Source of the DNA: Pelagicoccus sp. SDUM812005
Lineage (GTDB): Bacteria > Verrucomicrobiota > Verrucomicrobiia > Opitutales > Opitutaceae
Length of the DNA: 64,000 nucleotides
Reading direction: 5' to 3'
Assembly (NCBI RefSeq): GCF_031127875.1
Contig: NZ_JARXIA010000001.1
Span: 310,001 to 374,000, forward strand
The notes under the pieces were generated by a model. That model saw only the letters and a program-made list of their open reading frames with translations, searched no databases and had not been told where the DNA came from. A program made the position numbers and the translations under genes. Below, piece after piece: positions 33,791 through 44,334 of the stretch. The stretch's first letter is position 1; each line of letters starts with the position of its first letter.

Positions 33791-35212
33791 CTAGAACTTG
33801 GGACGGTTGGGCGGGCGGCGGTTGCGGCGGCTGCGAATGGGGGCAGCAGTTGCTGTTCCTCCGGAGTCGCTTGCGGGGCGGGCTGAGCTTTGGCTCGCGC
33901 CGGAGGCCGCAGGCTTGACGGAGGGCTTGGAGCCCGGTTTTCCGGAGCGGCGTGAGGGCTTGCCGGAGCGATTGCCGTCGGGACGTCCACCGCCACCTTG
34001 GCGCGGGCCGCCTTGCCGTGGTCCTCTTTGTTGCTGAACCTTTTTGGGCTTTTGCGGGTTGGCGATGCGCTGGGCTTCGCGTCCGATGACACCCTTGGGG
34101 CTGAGCTCGAGGAGCTTGATTTCGCGTTTGAGAAGTTTCTCGATGGATACGAGGTAGGCTTCCTCGTCGGAGGAAACGAGGGAGATGGCCTTGCCCTTCT
34201 TGCCGGCGCGGCCGGTGCGGCCGATACGGTGCACGTAGTCTTCGGCGATATTCGGTAGTTCGAAATTAACTACATGCGGCAAGTCTGCGATATCGATACC
34301 GCGGGCGGCGATATCGGTGGCGACGAGGACGCGGATGTAGTTGGTCTTGAAGTCTTCCAGGGCGCGCTCGCGGGCTCCTTGGCTTTTGTTGCCGTGGATG
34401 GCGGCGGCGGTGATGCCATCGGAGTTGAGCTGCTTGGCAAGGCGGTTGGCTCCGTGCTTTGTGCGGGTGAAAACGAGGACTTGTTGCCAGTCGCCGTCTT
34501 TGATGAGGGCGGCGAGGGCTTCGCGCTTGTTCTTCTGGCCGATGGAGTAGGCTTCCTGGGCTACCTGGTCGGCGGTGGAGTTGCGGGGAGCGACTTCGAC
34601 CTCGACGGGATTGCGCAGAATGGTGTCGGCCAGTTTCTTTACTTCCTTGGCGTAGGTGGCGGAGAAGAAGAGGTTTTGGCGCTCGTGGGGGAGCAGCTTG
34701 AGGATCTTCTTGATGTCATGGATGAAGCCCATGTCGAGCATGCGGTCGGCTTCGTCGAGGACGAGGGTTTCGATGGCGCCGAGATTGGCTTCGCCGCGCT
34801 GGCAGAGGTCGAGCAGGCGGCCGGGCGTGGCGACGACGATGTCGAGTCCGCGGCGCAGCTTGGAGATCTGCGGGTTGATGTTTACGCCGCCGAAGAAGCA
34901 GGCGGAGTGGAGGCCTAGGCCGTCGCCGTAGTCGAGGATGCTCTGGTGCACCTGGGCGGCGAGCTCGCGGGTGGGAGCTAGGATGAGGGCGCGGGGGCGC
35001 TTGTTCTTAAAGCTCGATTCCGAGAGGCGTTGCAGGAGCGGCAAGCTGAAGGCAGCGGTCTTGCCGGTTCCGGTTTGGGCTCCGCCGAGGACGTCGCGTC
35101 CTTCGAGGATGGCTGGGATGGCTTTCGCCTGGATGGGGGAGGGCTCGGTGTAGCCTTTTGCGGCGACAGCGGCAGTGATTTCCGGACGGAGTCCGAGAGT
35201 TGCGAATGGCAT
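33791..35212 (-). CDS. rhlE: DEAD-box RNA helicase, RhlE-like
   Basis: A 473-residue ATP-dependent RNA helicase. Q-motif region [19 protein letters not shown] and PSPIQ; motif [12 protein letters not shown]; Ia [53 protein letters not shown]. The C-terminal extension from about 370 is basic, rich in Arg, Gly, Pro and Lys, and likely binds RNA. Roles of relatives are ribosome assembly and RNA decay, often cold-induced. The start at 35212 (MPFATLGL) is preferred over the upstream in-frame start at 35242. The 239 bp upstream (35213-35451) contain no gene I can support. Confidence 0.92.
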   Translation of the reverse strand: MPFATLGLRPEITAAVAAKGYTEPSPIQAKAIPAILEGRDVLGGAQTGTGKTAAFSLPLLQRLSESSFKNKRPRALILAPTRELAAQVHQSILDYGDGLGLHSACFFGGVNINPQISKLRRGLDIVVATPGRLLDLCQRGEANLGAIETLVLDEADRMLDMGFIHDIKKILKLLPHERQNLFFSATYAKEVKKLADTILRNPVEVEVAPRNSTADQVAQEAYSIGQKNKREALAALIKDGDWQQVLVFTRTKHGANRLAKQLNSDGITAAAIHGNKSQGARERALEDFKTNYIRVLVATDIAARGIDIADLPHVVNFELPNIAEDYVHRIGRTGRAGKKGKAISLVSSDEEAYLVSIEKLLKREIKLLELSPKGVIGREAQRIANPQKPKKVQQQRGPRQGGPRQGGGGRPDGNRSGKPSRRSGKPGSKPSVKPAASGASQSSARPASDSGGTATAAPIRSRRNRRPPNRPKF

Positions 35213-35451
35213 ATGGTGTGCGGTAGTGGCGGTCGCGGCCACACGTCTTGCGAACGTTGGCTCCGATCTGGCGACTTCCGATTGCCTGTGAGGCGTTGTT
35301 AAGGTTCGCCGCGATAAAAGTCATTTCCTACCGGAGCGATGCGTCGGCCGATCAGAAGGCAAACGCGTGTAAGTTGCGGAGGGTTAGCGCAAAGAGAGGG
35401 CTTCGCCTAGGAAAAAGATGAATTCTTTTTCGCGGGGGCGTTGCGGGAAGG

Positions 35452-35994
35452 CTAGTAGAGGCCTTCGGAGAGGATGACTTGATCGTCTGGTATTTCCCCG
35501 TTTTCGCCGGAGGAATTCTTGCTCGGGGAGGCGGACGGGGGCAGCTTTTCGGCTTCTCGTTCCCGTCTCTCGGAATCTTCCATCTCGAGGGAGTGGATCA
35601 CCGCTTCCGCGAGGTGGCGCAGGAGCTGGCCCTTGCGAATGGGCTTGGGCAGGGCTCGGTAGCGTTCCCCGTCGATCTCGAAGAAGTAATTGGATTTCTC
35701 GGAGCGCTTGGAGAGAATTCCGGTGAGGAAGAGGTACTTGGTGAAGCGGCAGTCCTTGTTGTAGGTGAGTTCCTGGACGATCTTGGTGCCTTTGGTGTCC
35801 GGCAGCATGACGTCTACGATCATGGCGCGGGGAGGATTCATTTCGGCGATGTGCAGGGCGTCTTTGCCGTGGGCGCACTCGAGCACGTCGTAACCTGCTT
35901 GCTCGAGGATGCGAGCGATGAGCTTGCGCGAAGTATTGTCGTCTTCGACGACGACGACGCGGTGCTTGCTAGGTCTGGACTTGGTTTTCTGCAT
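35452..35994 (-). CDS. Orphan single-domain response regulator with C-terminal tail
   Basis: A 180-residue protein. Receiver domain at about 10-130 with acidic pair VVVVEDDNTS, phospho-acceptor Asp61 in MIVDVMLPD, Thr in FLTGI and Lys in ALPKPI. The remaining 50 residues are charged and probably disordered (RREREAEKLPP), with no DNA-binding or enzymatic domain. It could be a CheY-like or phosphorelay intermediate for one of the hybrid kinases. The conserved Lys follows a GERYRALPKP stretch that is longer than usual. Upstream is a cluster of short inverted repeats. Confidence 0.85.
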   Translation of the reverse strand: MQKTKSRPSKHRVVVVEDDNTSRKLIARILEQAGYDVLECAHGKDALHIAEMNPPRAMIVDVMLPDTKGTKIVQELTYNKDCRFTKYLFLTGILSKRSEKSNYFFEIDGERYRALPKPIRKGQLLRHLAEAVIHSLEMEDSERREREAEKLPPSASPSKNSSGENGEIPDDQVILSEGLY

Positions 35995-36036
35995 AGGGTA
36001 CCGCTAAAGCGATAGTGCAGAAATCGTCGCCCCTGC

Positions 36037-36097
36037 GCAGTTCTTGAACTGCCGACCTAAAATATCACGGATTTCCGTGAAAATGCTTTGAAAAGCA
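36037..36097. repeat. Cluster of three short inverted repeats upstream of response regulator
   Basis: In 61 bp: GCAGTTC-TT-GAACTGC (36037-36052, perfect 7-bp arms), TCACGG-ATTT-CCGTGA (36065-36080) and TGCTTT-GA-AAAGCA (36084-36097). They lie in the 119-bp region between the regulator start and the end of the exported RidA gene. They could be operators for the regulator or a structured transcript end. Confidence 0.45.
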
Positions 36098-36113
36098 AAG
36101 ACTTGGAACGGGA

Positions 36114-36653
36114 TTAGTCCTTGATTTTCACGATAGCCGAAATTTCGACTGGAGCTCCGAAGGGGAGGGATTGGGCGCCGATCGCGATGCGGGAGTGCCT
36201 GCCTTTTTCCCCGAATACTTCGACGAGCAGGTCCGAGCAGCCATTGAGGACGAGGGATTGCTGCTCGAAGTCGGAGGTGCAGTTCACGAAGCCTTCGATC
36301 CGTACGATGCGCTCCACCTTGTCGAGGTCCCCGATTTCGGCCTTGAGAGCGGCGAGGAGGGCGATGCTGACGAGCCGGGCGGTTTGGTAGCCGTCCTCTA
36401 CGCTGAAGTCGGAGCCGAGCTTTCCTTTGATAAACTGCTGGTCGGGGCCTTTGGCGATGGCTCCTGCGAGAAAGACAAGATCGCCCGAGCGGACGGCTGG
36501 CTGGTAGTTCGCGACGGATTTGGAGGCGGGCGGAAGTTCGATGCCGAGCGCGGCCAATCGTTGGTGGGCCGAGGGTTCGGAGCGGAGATGGGATGCCGCG
36601 AGTAGTGAAAGGGTCGATACGAGGATCGCTCGGAGGATGGACTTAGAGAACAT
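36114..36653 (-). CDS. Exported RidA/YjgF-family protein
   Basis: A 179-residue protein with a Sec-type signal peptide (about 1-25, LVSTLSLLAASHLRS). The RidA fold follows: LAALGIELPPASKSVANYQPA, SGDLVFLAGAIAKGPD, a LLAALKAEIGDLDKVERIV helix and strand, and a closing GAPVEISAIVKIKD. It matches the longer RidA-like subgroup that begins with an LG-x-LP segment. RidA deaminates reactive enamine/imine intermediates released by PLP enzymes. The catalytic Arg of classical RidA appears replaced, so deaminase activity is uncertain. Its start overlaps the end of an exported PLP aminotransferase gene by 11 bp. Confidence 0.82.
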   Translation of the reverse strand: MFSKSILRAILVSTLSLLAASHLRSEPSAHQRLAALGIELPPASKSVANYQPAVRSGDLVFLAGAIAKGPDQQFIKGKLGSDFSVEDGYQTARLVSIALLAALKAEIGDLDKVERIVRIEGFVNCTSDFEQQSLVLNGCSDLLVEVFGEKGRHSRIAIGAQSLPFGAPVEISAIVKIKD

Positions 36654-37758
36654 AGGAGAGGGCGTCGGTGAGCTGGTTCATCTGTTCCATGCGTCCCATG
36701 CTGATGCGCAGGTAGTCTTGGCCGAAGTAGCTGCGCGGGCTGATTTTCAGGTTATAGGCGCCGAAGATGGCGTCGGCGATCATCTTGGAATTCTTTTGGG
36801 TGGGGGCCAGGACGAAGGTGGTGACCGATGGGATGTAGGCTTGTCCGATCGAGTCGTAGTACTTGCAAAGGTAGCTGCGGGATTCGGCGGTGCGACGTCG
36901 GACGGTTTTCAGCCATTCCTGGTCCTGGTAGGCGGCGATGGCCGCTTCGAGCGATGCGTGGCTGCAGCCGCAACCGATTCCGGTGACGTAGTAGCTGGCG
37001 ATCTTTTCCGCGAGTTCCTTGCTCGTGACCGCGTAGCCGACGCGCATGCCACCGAGACCGTAGGCTTTCGAGAAGGTGCGCAGGACGATGACGGGCAGGC
37101 CTTCGCGCACGCAGCGCATCATGGAGAGCTGGTCCACATCGCCGGCGTAGTCGATATAGGCTTCGTCGACGAGGACGGGGCATTTCTCGGAAACTGTTTT
37201 GCAGAAGGCGTAGAGTTCGCTTGGATCCGCGAGGGTGCCGACCGGGTTTTCCGGATTGCAGACGTAGGCGAGGCTAGTGTTTTCCGTAATGGATTCTTCG
37301 ATACGGGTGAGGTCGACTTGGTAGTCGGCGGTCCAGGGGACCTTGACGTGTTCGACGCCGAACTTTTCCGCCCAGAGCATGAGCGGGTGGAAGGAGGGAT
37401 CGGAGCTGACCATGTTTTGCCCCGGGGCGCTGAAGGCGGTGGCGGCTCCCATGGTGATGTCGGACGATCCGGCGCCGAGTATGACTTGCGAAGGCAGGAC
37501 GTCCTCTTTCGCGGCGATGAGTCGCTTGAGCTTCTCTTGGGCTTCGAGCGGATATTCGTTGGCGTAGAAGAGGGAGGCGCGGATGGCCGCGATCGCCTTG
37601 ATCGAGGGGCCGAACTGGTTCTCGTTGATGGAGAGGTTCGTGTAGCCGTGGGAGCTCGAGATTGTAGTGAAGGTTTGATCTTGGGCGAAGGCTTTCTGCG
37701 AAACGCAGGCAGCCCCCACGGCGATCGAAGCGGATTTGATCCAGTCGCGTCGGTTCAT
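36643..37758 (-). CDS. Tat-exported PLP aminotransferase (HisC-like, class I/II)
   Basis: A 371-residue fold-type I aminotransferase close to histidinol-phosphate aminotransferase. The N-terminus is a twin-arginine signal (NRRDWIKSASIAVG, Arg3-Arg4) with a likely cut after SQKAFA. PLP features: GAGSSDITMGAA, YVCNPENPVGT, VLVDEAYIDYAG and the Schiff-base Lys231 in RTFSKAYGLGGMRVGY. Export as a folded, cofactor-loaded enzyme fits the Tat route. The substrate is unknown; biosynthetic HisC is cytoplasmic, so this is not the histidine enzyme. It is translationally linked to the exported RidA-like protein. Confidence 0.85.
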   Translation of the reverse strand: MNRRDWIKSASIAVGAACVSQKAFAQDQTFTTISSSHGYTNLSINENQFGPSIKAIAAIRASLFYANEYPLEAQEKLKRLIAAKEDVLPSQVILGAGSSDITMGAATAFSAPGQNMVSSDPSFHPLMLWAEKFGVEHVKVPWTADYQVDLTRIEESITENTSLAYVCNPENPVGTLADPSELYAFCKTVSEKCPVLVDEAYIDYAGDVDQLSMMRCVREGLPVIVLRTFSKAYGLGGMRVGYAVTSKELAEKIASYYVTGIGCGCSHASLEAAIAAYQDQEWLKTVRRRTAESRSYLCKYYDSIGQAYIPSVTTFVLAPTQKNSKMIADAIFGAYNLKISPRSYFGQDYLRISMGRMEQMNQLTDALSYVL

Positions 37759-37873
37759 AAGGTAGACATCTTTTGGCCTACCGTTAGCCGATTTCGCGCC
37801 ACGGAGGGGCGGCGCTCGATTTGGCGCGCGAAAAGTGGGCGCTCGCGGAGTGGTACCGCGAGCGAGCTTGCTT

Positions 37874-40800
37874 CTAGCTCGCTTTCGGAGCCCAGCGACG
37901 TTCCCGTTGCTTCACTTTGACCGGTTCGGTTTCGACGATGCAACCGACCACGGCCTTGTGCTTTCGCAGCTCGGTCCACTCCTTGGTGTTCACGCGCCAG
38001 CCCAGCGAGCTGGCCGTAGCGGCGGACGTGATACAGCTGTCCGTGATGCGGAAGGCGATATCGCTAGGCGTGGAGCCGCGGGAGCGGTCGAGCACTTCGC
38101 GCAGCTTGTAGAGAAAGCTGTCGGTATCCTTGTCGGGATCGAGCACCCAGGTGATGTGCTTGATTTGGCCCGGCATGAAGGCGTCGAGGGGATGGACTTC
38201 GAGCACGTTGAGGCGCACTTCGCCGTCGCGGCGGATGACGGTGCCCTTGATGACGACGAGTTTGTCGTTCTCGAGATTGTGTCCGTATTCCTCGAAGGCG
38301 TCGGCGTAGCAATTGACGGTGAGGGAAGTCTTGCGGGTGCCGAGGTTGAAGAAGGCCCAAGGACGGTTGTCCTTGCGGGAGAGCTTCTTGACGACGCCAC
38401 CAGCCACGCCGCAGGCTTGGAATTCGACCTTGTCGCCGAGGTTGTCTACCTTCTCCAGATCGAAGTTGGTGAGGGCTTCGGCGAGGCCTTTGTATTCATC
38501 GAGTGGATGCCCGGAGACGTAGAAGCCGAGCAGTTCCTTTTCGAAGCGGAGCATTTCGCTCTTGGAGAATTGCTTGCTGAGGTCCCACTGGGGAGCGTCC
38601 TTTTCCTTGGGTTCCTCCACGATCATATCGAAGAAGGACTCTTGGCCGCGTTCCTTGTCGCGCTGCGCTTCGGCGGCTTGGTTCATGGCGCCTTCCAGGC
38701 GATGGAAGAGCGATCCGCGCGGTTCGCCGGTGAAGTCGAAGGCGCCGGTCTTGATCAAGTTTTCTAGCACGCGCTTGTTGACGGCTTTGGTGTCGACGCG
38801 CTCGAGCAGGTCGTCGAGTCCCTCGTAGGGGCCGTTGGCGTCGCGTTCCGCGATGATGGTCTTGGCGGCGGAATCGCCGACGCCCTTGACGGCGCCCATA
38901 CCGAAGAGGATGGAGCCGAGCTTGCCGTCTTCCTTGTCCTCTTCGCTGTCGATCACGGGAGTGAACATTTCGTTGGACTTGTTGATGTCCGGCGAAAGGA
39001 CGCGGATGCCCATGCTGTTGGCTTCGTCGATGAAGTGGGAAACCTTGTCGGCGTTGCCCAGTTCCGCTGAAAGCAAGGCGGCCATGAACTCGACCGGGTA
39101 GTTGGCTTTCAGGAACGCGGTGCGGTAGGAGAGCATCGCGTAGGCGGCGGAGTGGGACTTGTTGAAGCCGTACTGGGCGAACTTTTCGAGGATGGCGAAG
39201 ATGTTGAGAGCTTCCTTCTCCTTGATGCCGTGGGTGGCGGCGGCGCCGTCGACGAAGATCTGCTTTTGGGCTTCCATGACGGAGGCGATCTTCTTGCCCA
39301 TGGCGCGGCGAAGCATGTCCGCGCCGCCGAGCGTATAGCCGGCGATGATACGGGCGGACTCCATGACCTGCTCCTGGTAGACGAGGACTCCGTAGGTTTC
39401 GGATACGAGTTCCTTCAGCAGGGGGTGGGGGATCTGGATCTTCTTGGGGTCGCGCTTGCCTTCGATGAATTGGGGAATGAACTGCATGGGCCCTGGGCGA
39501 TACAGGGCGATCAACGCGATGATTTCTTCGAAGACGGAAAGGCCGATCTGCTTGCAGAGGTTTTGCATGCCGCCGGACTCGAGCTGGAAGACGCCGACGG
39601 TGTTGCCCGCGTTGAGCAGGTCGTAGGTTTTGGGGTCCTCCAGCGATACCTTTTCGATATCGAAGTCCGGCATGTTGCGGGTGCGCTGGATATTGTCCTG
39701 GGCGTCCGAGATGACGGTGAGGGTTTTGAGGCCCAGGAAGTCCATCTTGAGCAGGCCGAGGTCTTCGGAAGGACCTTTCGGGTACTGGGTGGTGAGGTCG
39801 CCTTCCTGGAGGGTGACCGGCACGAGGTTCGAGATGGGCTGGTCGCCGATGATGATGCCGCAGGCGTGCTTGCCGGTATTGCGCACCATGCCTTCGATAA
39901 CCTTGCCGTGTTCGACGATGGTCTTGGCGACGGGGTTGACGGCGATCTCGTTGCGCAGGTCGGAGGACTTCTCGACGGAGTCGTCGAGCGAGATGTTGAG
40001 CTCGTCCGGGATCATCTTGGCGATCTTGTCGGCCTCGGCGAACGGCAGGTTGTTCACGCGAGCGAGGTCGCGCACGATCATCTTGGCTCCGAAGGTACCG
40101 AAGGTGATGATGTTGGCCACGGAGTCGTGGCCGTACTTTTCGCGTACGTAGTTTACCACTACGTCGCGACGGCGCATGCAGAAGTCGATATCGAAGTCCG
40201 GCGGCGAAACGCGCTCGAGGTTGAGCATTCGTTCGAAGAGCAGGCCGAAGCGGAGGGGATCGATGTCGGTAATCTTCAATACGTAGGCGATGATACAGCC
40301 GGCGCCCGAACCGCGGCCCGGGCCGACGGGGATGCCTTGGCTACGGGCGAAGTTGATGAAGTCCCAAACGATGAGGAAGTAGTCGACGAAGCCGGTGCCG
40401 GTGATGATGGCGAGCTGGAAGTCCATTTGGCCGCAGACGAAATCGGCGAAGTCTTCGCGTTGGCCTTCCTTGGGGACGTAGGTGGAGCGGTTGTCGTAGT
40501 CGACGCCGTAGCGTTCCTTGAGGCCTTTCTTGCAGAGGTCGAGAAGGACGAAGCCGTTTTTCTTGTGCTTGGCCCGTTCTTCGGGGGTGAGCTTGCAGAC
40601 GGTGTCGTCGCCGTTCTGCTTGTTGACCTTGGTTTTCTCGGATTCGTAGATGTCGAGGATGCGGTCGAAGGCGGCGTGGTCGTCCTTGTATCCAAGTTCT
40701 GGGGGACACTCGAAGATGGGGTAGTGGTCTTCGCCAAACTTGATTTCGAGGTCGACCATTTCGGCGACGTGCACGGTGTTGTCGAGCGACTCGGGGACTT

Positions 40801-41653
40801 CCTTGAAAATCTCGTACATCTCCTGGCGGCTCTTGAGGTAGAACTCCTGGGAGGGGTACTTCATGCGGTTTTCGTCCTCGATGATCTTGCCCGTCTGGAT
40901 ACAGAGCAGGGCGTCGTGCGGCCTGGCGTCTTCCTTGTAGACGTAGTGCGAGTCGTTGGCGCAGATGACCTTCAGGTCGAATTCCTTGGCGAGCTTGAGC
41001 AGGCCGGGGATGATACGTCGCTGGACCGGCATGCCGTGGTCCTGGATTTCGATGAAGTAGTTTTCCTTGCCGAAGATGTCGACGAAGTTGGCGGTAGCCT
41101 TGCGGGCGTTTTCTTCGTCGCCATAAATCAAATACTGGGCGGCGACGCCGTTGATGCAGCCTGAGAGGCCGATGAGGCCCTTGGAGTACTTGGCGAGGGT
41201 TTCGATGTCGGCGCGCGGCTTGTAGTAGACGCCGTTTACGTGGGCGTCGGAGACGAGCTTGCAGAGGTTTTGATAGCCCTCGAAGTCCTTGGCGATGACG
41301 CCCTTGTGGTGGATTTGGTACTTGGGAAAATCTTCCTTGGGCGGGATGTAGTCTTCGGGGATGTCGCCGATGTCGTCGGTGCGCTTGCGCTCGCGCTTGG
41401 GGCGCTCGGATTGCTTGTGGTCGTTGACGTAGTAGAGCTCGCAGCCGATGAGGGGCTTGATGCCGACCTTTTTGCAGGAGCGGTAGAAGTCGATGGCGCC
41501 GAAGAGGTTGCCATGGTCGGTCATGGCGAGGGCCGGCATGCCGAGCTCGAGGCAGCGCTGGGCGGCCCGCATCGGCTTGGCGCAGCCGTCGAGAAGGGAG
41601 TAGTGCGTGTGGTTGTGGAGATGGACGAAGGGGCCTTCGGCGGGATTGGACAT
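37874..41653 (-). CDS. dnaE: DNA polymerase III subunit alpha
   Basis: A 1259-residue replicative polymerase. N-terminal PHP domain ([27 protein letters not shown]); palm/fingers core with [18 protein letters not shown] and the catalytic [41 protein letters not shown]; thumb and helix-hairpin-helix region near 880-960; OB domain near 1040-1150 ([19 protein letters not shown]); short C-terminal tail. Length and order match DnaE1. It is transcribed away from a hybrid kinase, with a DnaA-box-like site upstream. Confidence 0.97.
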   Translation of the reverse strand: MSNPAEGPFVHLHNHTHYSLLDGCAKPMRAAQRCLELGMPALAMTDHGNLFGAIDFYRSCKKVGIKPLIGCELYYVNDHKQSERPKRERKRTDDIGDIPEDYIPPKEDFPKYQIHHKGVIAKDFEGYQNLCKLVSDAHVNGVYYKPRADIETLAKYSKGLIGLSGCINGVAAQYLIYGDEENARKATANFVDIFGKENYFIEIQDHGMPVQRRIIPGLLKLAKEFDLKVICANDSHYVYKEDARPHDALLCIQTGKIIEDENRMKYPSQEFYLKSRQEMYEIFKEVPESLDNTVHVAEMVDLEIKFGEDHYPIFECPPELGYKDDHAAFDRILDIYESEKTKVNKQNGDDTVCKLTPEERAKHKKNGFVLLDLCKKGLKERYGVDYDNRSTYVPKEGQREDFADFVCGQMDFQLAIITGTGFVDYFLIVWDFINFARSQGIPVGPGRGSGAGCIIAYVLKITDIDPLRFGLLFERMLNLERVSPPDFDIDFCMRRRDVVVNYVREKYGHDSVANIITFGTFGAKMIVRDLARVNNLPFAEADKIAKMIPDELNISLDDSVEKSSDLRNEIAVNPVAKTIVEHGKVIEGMVRNTGKHACGIIIGDQPISNLVPVTLQEGDLTTQYPKGPSEDLGLLKMDFLGLKTLTVISDAQDNIQRTRNMPDFDIEKVSLEDPKTYDLLNAGNTVGVFQLESGGMQNLCKQIGLSVFEEIIALIALYRPGPMQFIPQFIEGKRDPKKIQIPHPLLKELVSETYGVLVYQEQVMESARIIAGYTLGGADMLRRAMGKKIASVMEAQKQIFVDGAAATHGIKEKEALNIFAILEKFAQYGFNKSHSAAYAMLSYRTAFLKANYPVEFMAALLSAELGNADKVSHFIDEANSMGIRVLSPDINKSNEMFTPVIDSEEDKEDGKLGSILFGMGAVKGVGDSAAKTIIAERDANGPYEGLDDLLERVDTKAVNKRVLENLIKTGAFDFTGEPRGSLFHRLEGAMNQAAEAQRDKERGQESFFDMIVEEPKEKDAPQWDLSKQFSKSEMLRFEKELLGFYVSGHPLDEYKGLAEALTNFDLEKVDNLGDKVEFQACGVAGGVVKKLSRKDNRPWAFFNLGTRKTSLTVNCYADAFEEYGHNLENDKLVVIKGTVIRRDGEVRLNVLEVHPLDAFMPGQIKHITWVLDPDKDTDSFLYKLREVLDRSRGSTPSDIAFRITDSCITSAATASSLGWRVNTKEWTELRKHKAVVGCIVETEPVKVKQRERRWAPKAS

Positions 41654-41706
41654 GGGGAGCAGTGAAGAGGGAAAAGGGAAGCGTGAAAAGGGAAAGGTTT
41701 TAGGAG

Positions 41707-41715
41707 TTATTCACA
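41707..41715 (+). promoter_or_regulatory. DnaA-box-like nonamer upstream of dnaE
   Basis: TTATTCACA fits the relaxed DnaA-box consensus TTWTNCACA. It lies 54 bp upstream of the dnaE start in a 162-bp divergent region that also has an AAGCGCC/GGCGCTT inverted repeat and two TGTAACG copies. A single box is not an origin; it could tie dnaE expression to DnaA. Chance cannot be excluded. Confidence 0.4.
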
Positions 41716-41815
41716 GGGCCCAAGCGCCTGTTTCGCGGTCTTGTAACGCAAAAGGCGCTTTACTGTAACGTAGCGTTGTTGGCGTGAGTTGTAAAACGTC
41801 CGATGGTTTACCCCA

Positions 41816-43936
41816 ATGAATTTCGACGAACTGTTATCGCCCGCCAGCCGGGAGTTTGAGCTGTACAAGCTGATGGTGGAGCAGGCCTACCTGGACGGGA
41901 GCGCGCTTCTTTCGGAGGCTGCGGAGTTCTTCCAGAAGGAGGATTGCCGTTACGCTGCAGTTTTAAGCGAAGGGCAGGTATTAGGGGTGTGCAGCCGTTC
42001 GCGGATCGGGGCCCTGCTGGGGTCGCAGTTCGGCTTTGCGTTGCACTCGCGCTCCAGGGTGCGGGATTTCCTGGAGGACGGCAGCTTGACGGTGGTGATG
42101 GGCGAGAGCTTGGAGGCGATCCTGCTGAGGGCGTTTGCCCGCGACGAGAGGATGTATTGGCAGGACGTGGTGGTGACGGATCCGGACGGGACCTATGTGG
42201 GGCTGTTGCGGGCGAATACCTTGGTGCGTTTGCAGAGCGAGCTGCTCGGCGAGAAGATCGAGCACCTGGAGGAGCGGAAGCGGTCGTTGGAGTCGCTCAC
42301 GGAAGAGCTGCGCCTCTCGAACCAGAGGCTTGAGAAGGCTCGGGACGCAGGTTTGCAGGCGGCCCGGGCGAAGTCCGAGTTCCTTGCAGTGATGAGCCAC
42401 GAAATCCGAACGCCGCTCAATGGAGTGATCGGCATGATGACTTTGCTGGGGGATTCCACGCTCGATGCGGAGCAGCGGGAATTGTTGAGCACGGCGAACC
42501 AGAGCGCCGAGGCCTTGCTCTCCATCCTGAACGATATCTTGGACTTTTCGCGTTTGGAATCGGGACGGATCGAGTTGGAGAAGCGCCGTTTCGAGATCCG
42601 CGAACTGGTGGAGTCGGTGCTGACGCTGATGCTCGAGTCGGCCCACGAGTCGGGCTTGGAAGTGGTCTGCGATATCGATACGGAGGTGCCGTTGGCGATC
42701 GTTTCGGACAGCGGCCGCATTCGCCAAGTGTTGGCCAACCTGTTGGGCAATGCGGTCAAGTTTACCCAAAAAGGGCGGGTGCGCTTGGGCGTTAGCTGGA
42801 ATCGGACGGCGGACGGCGAGGAGTTGCGCTTCGAGGTGGAGGACACGGGAGTCGGGATTTCGACGGAGGCGCAGGAGCGTTTGTTTCAGCCGTTCATGCA
42901 GGCGGACTCGTCGACGACGCGTCGGTTTGGCGGTACGGGGCTGGGCTTGGCGATCTGTTCCCAGCTGGCTAAGGCCTTAGGGGGCGAGATTGGGGTGAAG
43001 AGCCAGGAAGGGCAGGGCTCGACCTTTTGGTTCACCGTTAAGGCAGAAGCTTGGACGGGCGGCAGCAATCGGTATCCGGCGATAGGGGCGGAACGGGAAA
43101 GTGTGGCGCTTCTTTATATAGAGAACGCGACGGCGGCGCGGCAAGTGGAGCGGGAGCTGCTCTGCCGCAACATCGTGTGCTTGTCCGCGGGCACGGCGGA
43201 GCTTTTCGAGGAGCTGCTGCGAAATTGCGGGGTGGGCGTCGACTTAGTGGTCTGCGAAGCGGGCTTTGCCAGTGACCTCCGGGACAAGGCCTTGTCGGGG
43301 GCGGCGTGGATTTCCGTGTACCCGAAGCACGGCATGCGTTTGGTCAAGTCTGGCTTGAAGCGGCATGCTCATGTCTATTTGCCGATTCGGCCGAGCCAGT
43401 TCGGTCGCAGTGTGGAGTCGGTCATGTGGTTGTACAAGCTGGGCCAAGCTCCTTGCGACGTAGCGGCCGAACCGAAGGAGGCGGCGGCCGGCCCCACCCG
43501 GAGCTCGCGGATATTGATCGTGGAGGACAATCCGATTAACCGTCGGCTAGCGGCCCACATGGTGAGGCGATTTGGCTACGACTGCGAGTTGGCAGAGGAT
43601 GGGGTCCATGCTTTGGAAGTTTGCGAGAAGGATACCTTCGATTTGATTTTGCTCGATTGCCAGATGCCGCGAATGGATGGCTACGAGTTCGCTCGACGCT
43701 ACCGGGAGGCGGAGCGGGAAGGCGAGCGTACTCCGATCGTAGCCCTGACCGCCAATGCCCTGCAGGGGGATCGCGAGCTCTGCTTCGCCGCGGGGATGGA
43801 TGCGTACTTGACGAAGCCTTTGAGGCGGGCTTCCTTGAAGTCGACGATCGAGTTGGCCCTTGGCGGCGAGATCAAAATGTTCGAGCAATCGCCGATCCGC
43901 AGCCTAGAAGGGGATCATACCCAGAAAAAGGGTTGA
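41816..43936 (+). CDS. Cytoplasmic hybrid histidine kinase with N-terminal CBS-like pair and receivers
   Basis: A 706-residue kinase without membrane segments. The N-terminal 140 residues look like a CBS pair ([19 protein letters not shown] and [19 protein letters not shown]), suggesting nucleotide sensing. A coiled coil (145-185), HisKA box [16 protein letters not shown] with His195, HATPase ([29 protein letters not shown]), a degenerate receiver (about 415-540, lacking the acidic pocket), and an intact C-terminal receiver with [12 protein letters not shown] and Asp614 in [11 protein letters not shown]. Phosphotransfer to a separate Hpt protein is expected. It is divergent from dnaE. Confidence 0.88.
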   Translation: MNFDELLSPASREFELYKLMVEQAYLDGSALLSEAAEFFQKEDCRYAAVLSEGQVLGVCSRSRIGALLGSQFGFALHSRSRVRDFLEDGSLTVVMGESLEAILLRAFARDERMYWQDVVVTDPDGTYVGLLRANTLVRLQSELLGEKIEHLEERKRSLESLTEELRLSNQRLEKARDAGLQAARAKSEFLAVMSHEIRTPLNGVIGMMTLLGDSTLDAEQRELLSTANQSAEALLSILNDILDFSRLESGRIELEKRRFEIRELVESVLTLMLESAHESGLEVVCDIDTEVPLAIVSDSGRIRQVLANLLGNAVKFTQKGRVRLGVSWNRTADGEELRFEVEDTGVGISTEAQERLFQPFMQADSSTTRRFGGTGLGLAICSQLAKALGGEIGVKSQEGQGSTFWFTVKAEAWTGGSNRYPAIGAERESVALLYIENATAARQVERELLCRNIVCLSAGTAELFEELLRNCGVGVDLVVCEAGFASDLRDKALSGAAWISVYPKHGMRLVKSGLKRHAHVYLPIRPSQFGRSVESVMWLYKLGQAPCDVAAEPKEAAAGPTRSSRILIVEDNPINRRLAAHMVRRFGYDCELAEDGVHALEVCEKDTFDLILLDCQMPRMDGYEFARRYREAEREGERTPIVALTANALQGDRELCFAAGMDAYLTKPLRRASLKSTIELALGGEIKMFEQSPIRSLEGDHTQKKG

Positions 43937-43984
43937 CGAGGGCGAGGAAAACGGCCTTGTTGGGCGTCTTTCAATTTTTCCACC

Positions 43985-44182
43985 ATGGCAATCGAAGTAA
44001 AAATCCGCAAAAACGAACCCGTAGAACGTGCACTCCGCCGTCTGAAGAAGAAGCTCGACCGCGAAGGCGTCATCAAGGACGTACGCGCTAACCGCTACTT
44101 CGAAAAGCCTTCGCAAACGAAGCGTCGCCAGAAGAAGGTAGCTGCCTTCAACAACATGATCCGCTGCAAGTACGACAACTAG
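43985..44182 (+). CDS. rpsU: 30S ribosomal protein S21
   Basis: A 65-residue basic protein: VKIRKNEPVERALRRLKKKL, then the variable DVRANRYFEKPSQTKRRQKK, the usual S21 layout. S21 helps 16S anti-Shine-Dalgarno pairing during initiation; the window has few strong Shine-Dalgarno sites and the rpsU ATG itself lacks one. It lies 48 bp after the hybrid kinase gene and ends before a strong terminator. No dnaG or rpoD linkage is seen here. Confidence 0.95.
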   Translation: MAIEVKIRKNEPVERALRRLKKKLDREGVIKDVRANRYFEKPSQTKRRQKKVAAFNNMIRCKYDN

Positions 44183-44210
44183 TCGTCGGCGCCGAGATTT
44201 TGAATTTCTA

Positions 44211-44242
44211 AAAGACGTACCCATTGGGGTGCGTCTTTTTTT
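44211..44242 (+). terminator. Rho-independent terminator after rpsU
   Basis: AAAGACGTACCC (44211-44222) pairs with GGGTGCGTCTTT (44227-44238) with one T-G wobble, loop ATTG, and continues into T's. A textbook terminator 28 bp after the stop codon. Confidence 0.9.
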
Positions 44243-44334
44243 GTGATCGTTTGGAAGAGCGCTGGAGAAAGCGTCCGCTCAGGGATGGAACCTGTAGGGC
44301 GGACGCTGGCTGGTGTTCGGCGCTGCGCTGGGGT

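Noticed and set aside
36520-37920. 466-codon open frame on the + strand
   Set aside because: Antisense to the exported aminotransferase and RidA-like genes.
39152-41164. 670-codon open frame on the + strand
   Set aside because: Antisense to the secure dnaE gene; high GC keeps the opposite frame open, and the product has no domain and biased composition.
43933-43961. TTGACG as a -35 box for rpsU
   Set aside because: The hexamer 17 bp downstream (CTTGTT) is a poor -10, and the site overlaps the end of the kinase gene.
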